A stretch of 37,086 nt of DNA from Streptomyces sp. SID486 (GTDB lineage: Bacteria; Actinomycetota; Actinomycetes; Streptomycetales; Streptomycetaceae), in NCBI RefSeq assembly GCF_009865385.1, contig NZ_WWJT01000300.1:1-37086 (forward strand), in the 5' to 3' direction. The position numbers were made by a program, and so were the translations under genes. Positions 23,530 through 30,647 of the stretch are shown piece after piece; the stretch's first letter is position 1, and the number at the start of each line of letters is the position of its first letter. A model generated the notes under the pieces. The model was not told the DNA's origin. It saw nothing but the letters and a program-made list of their open reading frames with translations, and made no database searches.

Positions 23530-23895
23530 ATGGACTGGTTCTGGTGGGTTCTCATCGTCTTCTGGACGGGCGGCTTCGCCTGGGCGGCCGACAACGTCCG
23601 CACCGCGCTGCGCAATCGGCACGAGCGCAAGCTGCAGTTGCTGGAGGCGGCGAAGCAGGAGCGCCTGGCCGTCGAAGCGGCACAGAAGCCGCCGGAGCCG
23701 GTGTGCGGGTGCACCCATCATCTCGCCAAGCACGACAAGCAGGGCCGGTGCCACGAACGTGTCGAGGTGCCGACGGCTTGGGACGAGAACAAGAAGCCGC
23801 TTCGCTACGAAGCCGGCGAGTGCAACTGCCAGCAGTACGTGGGCCCGCAGCCCCTGTCGCAGGTCTTCGCGGAGGAGCTGACGGACCTCGCCTGA
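23530..23895 (+). CDS. Small membrane-anchored Cys/His-rich protein
   Basis: A 121-residue protein. One N-terminal membrane segment (about residues 2-18, DWFWWVLIVFWTGGFAWAA) is followed by a basic helical stretch (RNRHERKLQLLEAAKQERLA) that could be a short coiled coil, then a Cys/His-rich domain: CGCTHHLAKHDKQGRCHE and, further on, ECNCQQY. Five Cys and several His could bind zinc or another metal. The ATG is preceded by GGGGGAAGGGG. Homologous proteins seem conserved in Streptomyces but without known function; I do not recognise a named family. The gap to the SDR gene (195 bases) contains a TATGCT -10-like box at 23490-23495. Confidence 0.75.
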   Translation: MDWFWWVLIVFWTGGFAWAADNVRTALRNRHERKLQLLEAAKQERLAVEAAQKPPEPVCGCTHHLAKHDKQGRCHERVEVPTAWDENKKPLRYEAGECNCQQYVGPQPLSQVFAEELTDLA

Positions 23896-23961
23896 CCGCC
23901 GGGGCCGGCGCGTTCCGGCCCGGCGGGACGACACCGGGCCCCGCGTACCGGGATCCGGCGC

Positions 23962-24144
23962 ATGCAGGCCGGCGGCGAGGACCGACGACTGGACGCCGGC
24001 CGGACGGCAGCCGCACTCGTCGCCGCCGTCCAGGGCGGCGTGACCATCCTGATGTCCACCGGCGGCATCACCCACCCGGAAGCGGCACTCGACACCGCGC
24101 TGACCCTCCTGCGCACCGCGGCCCCGCCGACGCCGTACATCACA
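23962..24144 (+). pseudogene. Remnant of a TetR-family regulator (C-terminal part)
   Basis: The frame from 23962 reads GRTAAALVAAVQGGVTILMS and TGGITHPEAALDTALTLLRT, which matches the usual C-terminal helix pattern of TetR regulators (ALVAALQGG...). No N-terminal helix-turn-helix precedes it and no proper stop follows, so it is a fragment. The 465-base gap 23896-24360 holds this fragment and a hairpin at 24202-24223; otherwise nothing. Confidence 0.5.
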
Positions 24145-24201
24145 CGGTCTGGCGGTCGGCGCCCGGACACGGCGCCGCGCCCGGGAGCCAGGCGTGCGCT
24201 T

Positions 24202-24223
24202 CCCGGGACGACGCTGTCCCGGG
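24202..24223. terminator. Short hairpin in the gap
   Basis: An 8-bp stem (CCCGGGAC/GTCCCGGG) with a 6-base loop. It lies 138 bases after the stop of the minus-strand reductase gene and after the TetR remnant on the plus strand; its use is unclear. Confidence 0.35.
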
Positions 24224-24360
24224 CCGGGTCCGCGACAGCTCCCGGGGGCCGACGGGGGTGGGCGCGGCCCCGAACCGGGGCCAGGGCAGCGCGTGGCAGG
24301 GATGCGCGGGTTCCGTCGGCGGCGCCGGGCGGGGTGCGGGGTGCCCTCACCCCTGACCGG

Positions 24361-25380
24361 TCAGCGGCGTCGCAGTGCCGGGTCGAGCAGCGCGGGCGGG
24401 GTGTCGAACTTCTCGTGCGCGGCCAGGTCGGTGCCGGGGGCGACGACGGTGTCGATCGCGTCCAGCACGTCGGCGGGGAGCACGGTGTCGGCCGCGGCGA
24501 GCTGCGCGGCCAGGTGCTCCGGCGTGCGCGGGCCGATGAGCGCGCTCGTCACGGCGGGGTGCGCCGTCGCGAAGCCGAGTGCGAGCTGGATCATCGTGAG
24601 GCCGGCCTCGTCGGCGATCCGGGCCAGCCGCTCGACGGCGTCGAGCCTGGCGCGGTTCGAGGGGATGGAGGTGTCGAAGCGTTCCGGCATGAACGCCGAG
24701 CGGCTGGTGGTGATCTCCAGGCCCTCGCGGATCGCGCCGGACAGCCAGCCCGAGGCCAGCGGGCTCCATACGAGCACCCCGAGCCCGTACTGCTCGGCCA
24801 CGGGCAGCACATGGGCCTCGATCCCGCGCTGCAGGACGGAGTAGCTGGGCTGTTCGGTGACGTAGCGGCCGAGGTGATGCTCGCGGGCGGCCCACTGGGC
24901 CTGCACGATGCGGTGGGCGGGGAAGGTGGAGGAGCCGAAGTAGCGGATCTTCCCCGCGCGTTGCAGGTCGGTCAGCGCCGACAGCGTCTCCTCGTCGCTG
25001 GTGGCGGGGTCCCACCGGTGGATCTGGTAGAGGTCCACGTGGTCGACTCCGAGGCGGCGCAGGCTGTCGTCCAGCGCGGTCACCAGCCAGCGCCGCGAGG
25101 CGCCCCGGTGGTTGCGCTCGTCCCCCATCGGCATGGCCGCCTTCGTGGCCAGCACGATGTCGTCGCGGCGGCCGGCGATGGCCTTGCCGACCATCTCCTC
25201 CGACTCGCCGTCGCTGTACCTGTCGGCGGTGTCGATGAGGTTGATCCCCGCCTCCAGGGTGGCGTCGACGAGGGCGGTGGCCTCGTCCTGGGTGGTGCGT
25301 CCGATGCTGCCGAAGTTCATCGCGCCGAGCGCGAGGGTGCTGACCTGCACACCGGTGTGGCCCAAGGTGCGGTACTGCAT
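24361..25380 (-). CDS. Aldo/keto reductase
   Basis: A 339-residue NADPH-dependent oxidoreductase of the aldo/keto reductase superfamily (TIM barrel). The N-terminal MQYRTLGHTGVQVSTLALGA block is typical. Catalytic residues are visible: Asp and Tyr in NLIDTADRYSDG, Lys in IVLATKAAM, His in YQIHRW. SSTFPAHRIVQAQW and the C-terminal cofactor site ALIGPRTPEHLAAQL complete the picture. It resembles the YhdN/Tas-like bacterial group. A divergent TetR gene with twin palindromic operators in between predicts induction by an unknown aldehyde or drug. Stop and gap downstream show no terminator with T-run. Confidence 0.93.
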   Translation of the reverse strand: MQYRTLGHTGVQVSTLALGAMNFGSIGRTTQDEATALVDATLEAGINLIDTADRYSDGESEEMVGKAIAGRRDDIVLATKAAMPMGDERNHRGASRRWLVTALDDSLRRLGVDHVDLYQIHRWDPATSDEETLSALTDLQRAGKIRYFGSSTFPAHRIVQAQWAAREHHLGRYVTEQPSYSVLQRGIEAHVLPVAEQYGLGVLVWSPLASGWLSGAIREGLEITTSRSAFMPERFDTSIPSNRARLDAVERLARIADEAGLTMIQLALGFATAHPAVTSALIGPRTPEHLAAQLAAADTVLPADVLDAIDTVVAPGTDLAAHEKFDTPPALLDPALRRR

Positions 25381-25461
25381 GACCGTGTCTCCTCAAGGGG
25401 GCGGGAACGTGGTGTCGCGCATGGCTTGGACGCCGGTCGCGCCTCTGCCATGATGATGAAA

Positions 25462-25508
25462 CGGAACCTCGTTCCGGAACGATACGGAACAGTGTTCCGT
25501 TTTAGCAA
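25462..25508. promoter_or_regulatory. Twin palindromic operator of the AKR/TetR pair
   Basis: Operator 1: CGGAAC-CTC-GTTCCG at 25462-25476. Operator 2: ACGGAAC-AGT-GTTCCGT at 25484-25500. For the reductase (minus strand) TTGCTA (25503-25508) and TATCGT (25479-25484) are separated by 18 bases, so operator 2 fills the spacer and operator 1 lies over the likely start site. Confidence 0.75.
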
Positions 25509-25536
25509 GAGCGGTCACGAGGAAAGGAGATGAGCG

Positions 25537-26157
25537 GTGAGCGACAGCGACGAGGGCGCCGGGCGCGCGACCCCCTCCAGGCGCAAGGACGCCCGGCGCA
25601 ACAAGGAGACGCTGCTCGACGCGGCTGCCGCGGTGTTCGTCACGTCGGGCGTGGATGCGCCGGTACGCGACATCGCGGCCAGGGCGGGCGTCGGACTCGG
25701 CACGATCTACCGCCACTTCCCGACCCGGGCGGACCTCATCATCGCCGTCTACCGGCACCAGGTCGACGCCTGCGCCGAGGCCGGGCCGGCCCTGCTGGCG
25801 TCCAGCGCGACACCGCACACCGCGCTGGGACTGTGGGTGGACCTCTTCGTCGACTTCCTGGTCACCAAGCACGGGCTCGCCGCCGTACTGCAGCCCGACA
25901 GCACGGGCTTCGAGGCGCTGCACACCTACTTCCTCGACCGCCTCGTGCCCGTGTGCGCCGAGCTGCTCGACGCCGCGGCCACCGCCGGGGAGATCCGCAC
26001 CGACGTCGACGCCTACGAGCTCATGCGCGGGGTCGGCAACCTCTGCATCGGCGCGGACAGCGATCCCCGTTACGACGCCCGCCGGCTGGTCGGACTCCTC
26101 ATCGCGGGACTGTGCCGACCCCGCTGCGCCCCGAGCGTTTCACCGACCACAACCTGA
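25537..26157 (+). CDS. TetR-family transcriptional regulator
   Basis: A 206-residue repressor. The helix-turn-helix is clear (NKETLLDAAAAVFVTSGVDA, RDIAARAGVGLGTIYRHFPT). The ligand domain starts at RADLIIAVYRHQVDACAEAG and includes LGLWVDLFVDFLVTKHGLAA, common in regulators of oxidoreductases. The GTG start at 25537 has GGAAAGGAGATGAGC immediately upstream. Divergent from the aldo/keto reductase; the two palindromes between are its probable operators. A 30-base repeat follows the stop codon. Confidence 0.93.
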   Translation: MSDSDEGAGRATPSRRKDARRNKETLLDAAAAVFVTSGVDAPVRDIAARAGVGLGTIYRHFPTRADLIIAVYRHQVDACAEAGPALLASSATPHTALGLWVDLFVDFLVTKHGLAAVLQPDSTGFEALHTYFLDRLVPVCAELLDAAATAGEIRTDVDAYELMRGVGNLCIGADSDPRYDARRLVGLLIAGLCRPRCAPSVSPTTT

Positions 26158-26182
26158 CCGCCACCGGGTCGCCCCGCGCGAC

Positions 26183-26272
26183 AGGGCTGTTCGGTGCCGG
26201 GGGGCGGGCCTGATGGCTGTTCGGTGCCGGGGGGCGGGCCCGATGGCTGTCCGGTGCCGGGGGGCGGGCCTG
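26183..26272. repeat. 30-base tandem repeat after the TetR gene, three copies
   Basis: Units at 26183-26212, 26213-26242 and 26243-26272 differ by at most three bases each. They begin 26 bases after the stop codon and are rich in a CGGTGCCGGGGGGCGGGCC core. The convergent gap 26158-26499 also holds the hairpin at 26423-26460. Confidence 0.93.
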
Positions 26273-26422
26273 CCGACGGACAGGACGCAGCGGCCCGTGG
26301 AAACTGGAGGCGCAGGTTCCACTGCTGATTCCACGGACCGCCGCAGTGGTCACATACCCTCCGGTGCGTCCGATACGCCCGATCCTTCCCAGCCACCTCG
26401 GCAGAGTGCCGCCGTGCACACA

Positions 26423-26460
26423 CGGGTGGGGCCCGGCCGTCACCGGCCGGGCCCCACCCG
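26423..26460. terminator. Perfect 17-bp hairpin between convergent genes
   Basis: Arms 26423-26439 and 26444-26460 pair perfectly around a TCAC loop. It sits between the end of the TetR gene and the end of the minus-strand hydrophobic protein gene, so it can serve both strands. Confidence 0.8.
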
Positions 26461-26499
26461 ATCGCGCGCGTCGTGCGCCTCACCACCGGACGCCGGTGA

Positions 26500-26670
26500 T
26501 CACCACCGGTACCAGCGGCCCTTGCGGCCGCCGCTGCTCGCAGGCCGGACCACGAAGCCCAGCAGCCACAACACCAGCACGATGACCGCGATCCACCACA
26601 GTGCCTTCAGCGCGAAACCCGCACCGAAGAGGACCAGAGCCAGCAGAAGAACAAGAAGCAGGGGAACCAT
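26500..26670 (-). CDS. Small hydrophobic membrane protein, 56 aa
   Basis: A protein starting MVPLLLVLLLALVLFGAGFA with two membrane segments (about 2-20 and 22-42) and a short charged tail SGGRKGRWYRW. The ATG at 26670 is chosen since AGGAGG lies 9 bases before it. Such two-helix hydrophobic proteins are widespread in Streptomyces and often appear in stress regulons; the function is unknown. It is divergent from CsbD across 248 bases that carry no clear promoter match. Confidence 0.8.
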   Translation of the reverse strand: MVPLLLVLLLALVLFGAGFALKALWWIAVIVLVLWLLGFVVRPASSGGRKGRWYRW

Positions 26671-26918
26671 TGTCATCGACCTCCTGGCCAGCGAATGCCC
26701 CTGCTCCATCCGGACAAGCCCAGGGAACGCGCGTTACTTCCGCACGACGAAGGGCATGTGCGCGCCGCGCGCCGTTCCCTCGTCCCCGTGCGCCACGCCG
26801 CCTTTCCGCCCCGGCGTCCGTTCCCGGGCACGGCGTGCGTCTCCTGTGTTTGCGGACGCCGTGAGAGGTCATGCGCACAACCAGCAACCGATACCGGCAA
26901 CCGAGGAAGGTGAACGGC

Positions 26919-27092
26919 ATGGCCGCCAGTGAGAAGGCCCGCGCCAAGGCCGAACAGGCAGTCGGCAAGGCCGCCCAGGCAGCCGGACGCGCCACGGGCA
27001 ACCAGAAGCTGATCGCGAAGGGGCGCGCGGCGGAGGCCGCAGGTGACGCCCGCGAGGCCAAGGAGTCCCTGAAGGACACCGGCCGACACTGA
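26919..27092 (+). CDS. CsbD-family stress protein, 57 aa
   Basis: A small, highly charged, Ala/Lys/Glu-rich helical protein (MAASEKARAKAEQAVGKAAQ, then AAGRATGNQKLIAKGRAAEA) matching the CsbD family, which is induced by general stress (sigma B in Bacillus). The start is set by GGAAGGTG about 7 bases upstream. A GTTT at 26852-26855 followed 15 bases later by GGTCAT weakly resembles the sigma-B-type promoter of Streptomyces, but the match is poor. A strong terminator follows the gene. Confidence 0.88.
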   Translation: MAASEKARAKAEQAVGKAAQAAGRATGNQKLIAKGRAAEAAGDAREAKESLKDTGRH

Positions 27093-27113
27093 CGCGAGCG
27101 AGAACACCCGCCC

Positions 27114-27146
27114 CGGGGGCGGCCCGTGTCCCGGGCCGCCCCCGGA
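27114..27146 (+). terminator. 14-bp perfect hairpin after csbD-like gene
   Basis: CCGGGGGCGGCCCG (27114-27127) pairs with CGGGCCGCCCCCGG (27133-27146) around a 5-base loop. It lies 21 bases after the CsbD stop and 12 bases before the stop of the convergent secreted-protein gene, so it may end both transcripts. Confidence 0.8.
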
Positions 27147-27158
27147 TCGCGTCCACCC

Positions 27159-27431
27159 CTACTCGGGGGCCGCCCGGCAGGCGCTCCCCGCGGTGCGGTC
27201 GGTGACACCGGCCTGGGTCAGAGCGGACACGCACTGCTCGTGGTTGCCGGTCAGTCCGAAGTAGCACGCCATCCGGACGGAGTCCGGGGCCTCACCACCT
27301 TGCAGCTCGCGTTCCACCTGGCTGACGCAGGCCGGGATGTCCGCGTGGGCGGCGGGTGCCGCGAGAGCCGCGCCGCCGAGCGTGAGGGTCAGTCCGGTGA
27401 GGGCACCGGCGATACGGGTCGACGTGCGCAT
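27159..27431 (-). CDS. Secreted four-cysteine protein, 90 aa
   Basis: A Sec signal peptide covers residues 1-30 (RTSTRIAGALTGLTLTLGGA, cleavage after AHA). The mature 60 residues have four cysteines (35, 56, 67 and 85) and a helical acidic character (DIPACVSQVERELQGG). The ATG at 27431 is preferred to the GTG at 27440. I do not recognise a family; the Cys spacing is not that of the secreted 121-residue protein at 14376. It lies in the same direction as the CAP gene, 127 bases upstream, and could be cotranscribed with it. Confidence 0.75.
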   Translation of the reverse strand: MRTSTRIAGALTGLTLTLGGAALAAPAAHADIPACVSQVERELQGGEAPDSVRMACYFGLTGNHEQCVSALTQAGVTDRTAGSACRAAPE

Positions 27432-27558
27432 GGGACGCACCTGCCTTCCGGAGACGTGCCGCGGGTCCGGCCCTGGCTGTGCCGTACCCGGGCGAGACAG
27501 TGCCGAGCCGCGCTCGGCGAGGGCTCCCGCCCTTCCTGGGCGCCGGGGGCCGTGGAGC

Positions 27559-28086
27559 TCACCTCGACCTGACGGCGAAGATCTCGACGGCGAACTGCCC
27601 CTTCGTGCCGATGCCTGTCTCCTTGAACTCGCAGTTCAAGATGGCCGCCCGGTGGCCGCGGCTGCTGGACATCCAGCCGTCGACATGGGATTTGGCGGAG
27701 TCGTGGCCGGGCCCGGAGACGTTCTCCGAGGACGGCCCGGCGGGCGAGTAACCGGCCTTCTCCATCCGGGACAGGGCGGTGGACCCGTCCGATCCATCGT
27801 GGCCGGTGAGGCCGTTCGCCTCCATGTCGTCGGCGTGGGCCTGGGCGGCCTGCATCAGGCGGGGGTCCTCCTTCAGCGGCTCGCAACCGGCCTTGGCCCG
27901 TTCCGCGTTGACCAGGGAGAGGATCTCCCCCGGCGACGACTCCTGGACGGCGCGGGTGACGGGACCCGAGACCGTGGTCGGCGCCGCCGGAGCGGCGCCG
28001 GCCGTGGCGGTGCCGCCCAGCAGGAGCAGCGGGGCCGTACCGACGACGGCGCAGACACAGCGGATTCGATGGCTCTTGGAACGCAT
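27559..28086 (-). CDS. Secreted CAP-domain (SCP/PR-1 like) protein
   Basis: A 175-residue exported protein. The signal peptide runs to about residue 32 (CAVVGTAPLLLLGGTATAGA). The CAP domain has ILSLVNAERAKAGCEPLKED, AAQAHADDMEANGLTGHDGS, the GPSSENVSGPG block and the WMSSSRGHRAAILN end with two Cys (AGCEPL, LNCEF) and two His that line the CAP tetrad. In bacteria such domains often act in cell-wall or surface contexts; exact role unknown. AAGGGGA lies 7 bases upstream of the ATG at 28086. Confidence 0.9.
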   Translation of the reverse strand: MRSKSHRIRCVCAVVGTAPLLLLGGTATAGAAPAAPTTVSGPVTRAVQESSPGEILSLVNAERAKAGCEPLKEDPRLMQAAQAHADDMEANGLTGHDGSDGSTALSRMEKAGYSPAGPSSENVSGPGHDSAKSHVDGWMSSSRGHRAAILNCEFKETGIGTKGQFAVEIFAVRSR

Positions 28087-28306
28087 GAGGGTTCCCCTTA
28101 GGGAGGGGTCGCGGGGAGCCGCCCACGGCACGCGCCCGCTGGGCCGCTCCACGGGAGCGGCCGGCAGGATGTGGGCGGCCTGTGGCGAGACGTACACCGC
28201 CGCCAAGATGCTGCGGAGGCGCGCCTCCTGCTGCTTCCACCGTACGACCGGGGACGCCCGGCCACGAGCCGACGACCCACCGCCCGGCCGGGCACGGTCC
28301 GTCGGG

Positions 28307-29221
28307 TCAGTGGACGCCGGCGGGGACGGGGGCGAGCCGGTAGGCGCCCTCTCGGGAGACGACGCGGCCGGCCGTGGGCGGGGCGAAGTGGGTCCCCAGG
28401 AGCAGGGTGTGCGTGTCGGCCAGTGCGCCGAGCAGGGCGCGGCGGGAGGACTCCGAGCGTTCGGGGTCGATGTCGACGCAGGCGCCGACGGCGGGGTGGG
28501 CGAGCTGCACCGGGTGGTGGACGCAGTCACCGGTGATCACCGCCGTCCGGCCGCGAGCGGTCAGCTCGACGGCGACGTGTCCGGGAGTGTGGCCGGGGGT
28601 GGGGAGCAGGCGCAGGCCCGGGGCGACACCGGCGCCCGCGGCGGGCACGTCGACGAGGTCGAGCAGCCCGGCTTCCTCCACCGGGGTCACGGAGTCCCGG
28701 AACATCTGCGCACGTGCCTCGTCCATGGCGTACCCGGCCCAGAACTCCCGCTCGGTGCGGGAGGTGACGTAGCGGGCGTTGGGGAAGGTGGGGACCCATG
28801 CCCCGTTCACCTCGCGGGTGTTCCAGCCGACGTGATCGGCGTGCAGGTGTGTGAGGATCACGAGGTCGACCGTGTCCGGCGGGAAACCCGCTGCGGTCAG
28901 ACGCCGAAGGTAGTCGGTGTCCAGGTCGTGCCAGGCGGGGTTGGCCCGCCGCTTGCCGTTGCCGATGCCGGTGTCCACCAGGACTCGCCGGCCACGGAGG
29001 CTGAACGCGAAGCTGTGGCTGTCGATGCGCAGGAGCCCCTCGTCGTCGGCGAAGGAGGGGCGCAGCCAGTCCTGGGCCATGACGACGTCGGGGGTGGCGG
29101 CCGGGAGCAGCCACGCTCCGGTGGCGGCCGGCAGGGGGATCTCGTCGATGCGGTGGACGATGACGTCGCCCACGGTCCAGGCGGGGCCGCCGGTCGGCTC
29201 GACGGCCGGTGCAGTGCTCAT
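28307..29221 (-). CDS. Metallo-beta-lactamase-fold hydrolase (lactonase-like)
   Basis: A 304-residue hydrolase. The dinuclear metal motif THLHADHVGW is at 124-133, then His in LLPTPGHTPGHVAVEL, Asp in ITGDCVHHPV and a last His in LLGTHFAPPT. The N-terminal DEIPLPAATGAWLLP and FAFSLRGRRVLVDTGIGNGK blocks resemble AHL-lactonase-like or methyl-parathion-hydrolase-like MBL proteins; the substrate is unknown. A GGGAGC box lies upstream of the ATG at 29221. It is divergent from a TetR gene with two matching operators, so it is probably induced by its substrate. The 220-base gap 28087-28306 on the far side has no feature I can support. Confidence 0.9.
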   Translation of the reverse strand: MSTAPAVEPTGGPAWTVGDVIVHRIDEIPLPAATGAWLLPAATPDVVMAQDWLRPSFADDEGLLRIDSHSFAFSLRGRRVLVDTGIGNGKRRANPAWHDLDTDYLRRLTAAGFPPDTVDLVILTHLHADHVGWNTREVNGAWVPTFPNARYVTSRTEREFWAGYAMDEARAQMFRDSVTPVEEAGLLDLVDVPAAGAGVAPGLRLLPTPGHTPGHVAVELTARGRTAVITGDCVHHPVQLAHPAVGACVDIDPERSESSRRALLGALADTHTLLLGTHFAPPTAGRVVSREGAYRLAPVPAGVH

Positions 29222-29245
29222 GATCGGTCGCTCCCTGGGAGGCAC

Positions 29246-29314
29246 CAAAAGCAATCCATTCGCTTTAAGCAACCTAGGCTCCGGCGGCCGGTTAAAGCAA
29301 ACGATTGGCCTTAA
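29246..29314. promoter_or_regulatory. Two 23-bp operators between the MBL and TetR genes
   Basis: Site 1 (29246-29268) and site 2 (29292-29314) both follow a TTAAnGCnAA arm pattern mirrored around three central bases. Their centres are 46 bp apart. Site 2 lies over the -35 region of the TetR gene, whose TAGGGT -10 is at 29330-29335; site 1 is 25-47 bases before the MBL start. The A/T-rich sites stand out from the background. Confidence 0.72.
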
Positions 29315-29342
29315 AGCGTCGGGAGTCCTTAGGGTGCCCGGT

Positions 29343-29903
29343 ATGAGCAGGCAGATGGCCCGCCCCGGCGGGCGGAGCGCGCGGGTCCAGGCGGCCGTGC
29401 ACGCCGCCGTACGCGAACTCACCGCCGAGCTGGGCCGCGATGCCCTGACGGTGCCGCTGATCGCCCGGCGGGCGGGTGTGACTCCGTCGACGGTCTACCG
29501 CCGCTGGGGCGACCTGCGGGAGCTGCTGTCGGACGTGGCGGTGGAACGCCTGCGCCCCGACGCCGCGCCCGCCGACCACGGCACCCTGTCGGCCGACCTG
29601 ACGGCCTGGGCCGAGCAGTTCCTCGACGAGATGTCCTCCCCCGCCGGTCGCGCCCACCTCCGGGACGCCCTGCTCGGCGACCCGGACGGCGGCAACGCCG
29701 GCCGGTGCTCCGCCCACGCGGCCCGCCAGATCGACGTCATCCTCAGCCGTGCTTCCGGACGCGGCGAGAGCCCGCCGGACACCGAGACGGTCATGGACCG
29801 CGTCGTCGCGCCCCTGACGTACCGCATCCTGTTCCGTCCGGACGGGGTCGACGCCGCCTACGCGCGCCGCCTCGCGGCCGGAGTCACGCTCCTGGAGGAG
29901 TGA
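29343..29903 (+). CDS. TetR-family transcriptional regulator
   Basis: A 186-residue repressor. The DNA-binding domain reads AAVHAAVRELTAELGRDALT and IARRAGVTPSTVYRRWGDLR; the YRRWG recognition helix belongs to the TetR subgroup with TetR_C_11-like C-termini (ADLTAWAEQFLDEMSSPAGR). The ATG at 29343 follows a TAGGGT -10 by seven bases without a Shine-Dalgarno, so leaderless translation is likely. It is divergent from the MBL hydrolase gene and shares two operators with it. Confidence 0.92.
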   Translation: MSRQMARPGGRSARVQAAVHAAVRELTAELGRDALTVPLIARRAGVTPSTVYRRWGDLRELLSDVAVERLRPDAAPADHGTLSADLTAWAEQFLDEMSSPAGRAHLRDALLGDPDGGNAGRCSAHAARQIDVILSRASGRGESPPDTETVMDRVVAPLTYRILFRPDGVDAAYARRLAAGVTLLEE

Positions 29904-29942
29904 GGGGGGTCGCCCCGCCGTCGGCAGCCCGGCCCTCGGCTG

Positions 29943-30521
29943 TCACGCGGTTCGCGCGGGCGGCAGGTGGACGGTCATGATCAGGTGGCATGTCTCGTCG
30001 CCCGCGCCCCGGTAGGTGTGCGGGAGGTCGCCGTCGAAGGTGGCGGTCTGGCCTGCCTCGACGGAGTGCTCGACCCCGTCGACGAGCAGTGACATGCGCC
30101 CGGCCGTGACGCTGACGGTTTCGACGACGCCACCCTGGTGGGGATGGCTGGGGTATTCCTCGCCAGGCTGCAGCCGCCAGCGCCACACCTCGACGGGCGC
30201 CGGCCCGGAGGTCGTGAGCATGAGCCGGGCCTCGCCGCCCCGCTCCCCCGCCCACAGGGGCGTCACCGAGTCGGCGGACACCACGCGGACCCGGCCCTCG
30301 GCCGGCCCCTCCATGAGGGCGGACACCGAGACGCCGAGGGTGTCGGCGAGCCGGACCAGGGTGGCGAAGTTCGGGTTGCCCTGAGCCTTCTCCAGCCCGA
30401 CCAGGGCACCCTTGCTGACCCTGGCCCGGCGGCCCAGCTCGTCCAGGGACAGACCCGCGCGGGTCCGGGCCGCCCTGACGTTCTGCGCGAGCGTACGCAG
30501 GGCCGCCTCTGTCTCGGCCAC
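29943..30521 (-). CDS. XRE-family regulator with C-terminal cupin
   Basis: A 192-residue regulator. The N-terminal lambda-type helix-turn-helix (VRAARTRAGLSLDELGRRAR, SKGALVGLEKAQGNPNFATL) is followed by a cupin-2 domain (VWRWRLQPGEEYPSHPHQGG, then VETVSVTAGRMSLLVDGVEH and FDGDLPHTYRGAG) with the metal-binding His residues. Such proteins (SutR/PuuR-like) sense small metabolites. GTG 30521 is preferred because the 22 codons upstream from ATG 30587 lack coding bias. Promoter: see the TTCACA-17-TACAAT entry. Divergent from an EamA exporter, which it probably controls. Confidence 0.9.
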   Translation of the reverse strand: MAETEAALRTLAQNVRAARTRAGLSLDELGRRARVSKGALVGLEKAQGNPNFATLVRLADTLGVSVSALMEGPAEGRVRVVSADSVTPLWAGERGGEARLMLTTSGPAPVEVWRWRLQPGEEYPSHPHQGGVVETVSVTAGRMSLLVDGVEHSVEAGQTATFDGDLPHTYRGAGDETCHLIMTVHLPPARTA

Positions 30522-30601
30522 CTGATCACCGTCCCCGTTCGAGCGGTCCACTCCAGTACACCGCCCGGTCGGTCGGCTGGTTGACATGAGGCGGTCGTTT
30601 C

Positions 30602-30630
30602 ATTGTACGGTCGAGTCGTTCCGTTGTGAA
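30602..30630 (-). promoter_or_regulatory. Promoter of the XRE-cupin gene
   Basis: Minus-strand TTCACA (30625-30630) and TACAAT (30602-30607) with a 17-base spacer, near-consensus for a housekeeping sigma factor. It overlaps the region just upstream of the EamA gene, so repression of both is easy to imagine. Confidence 0.65.
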
Positions 30631-30647
30631 ATTCCAAGGACAGTGCC

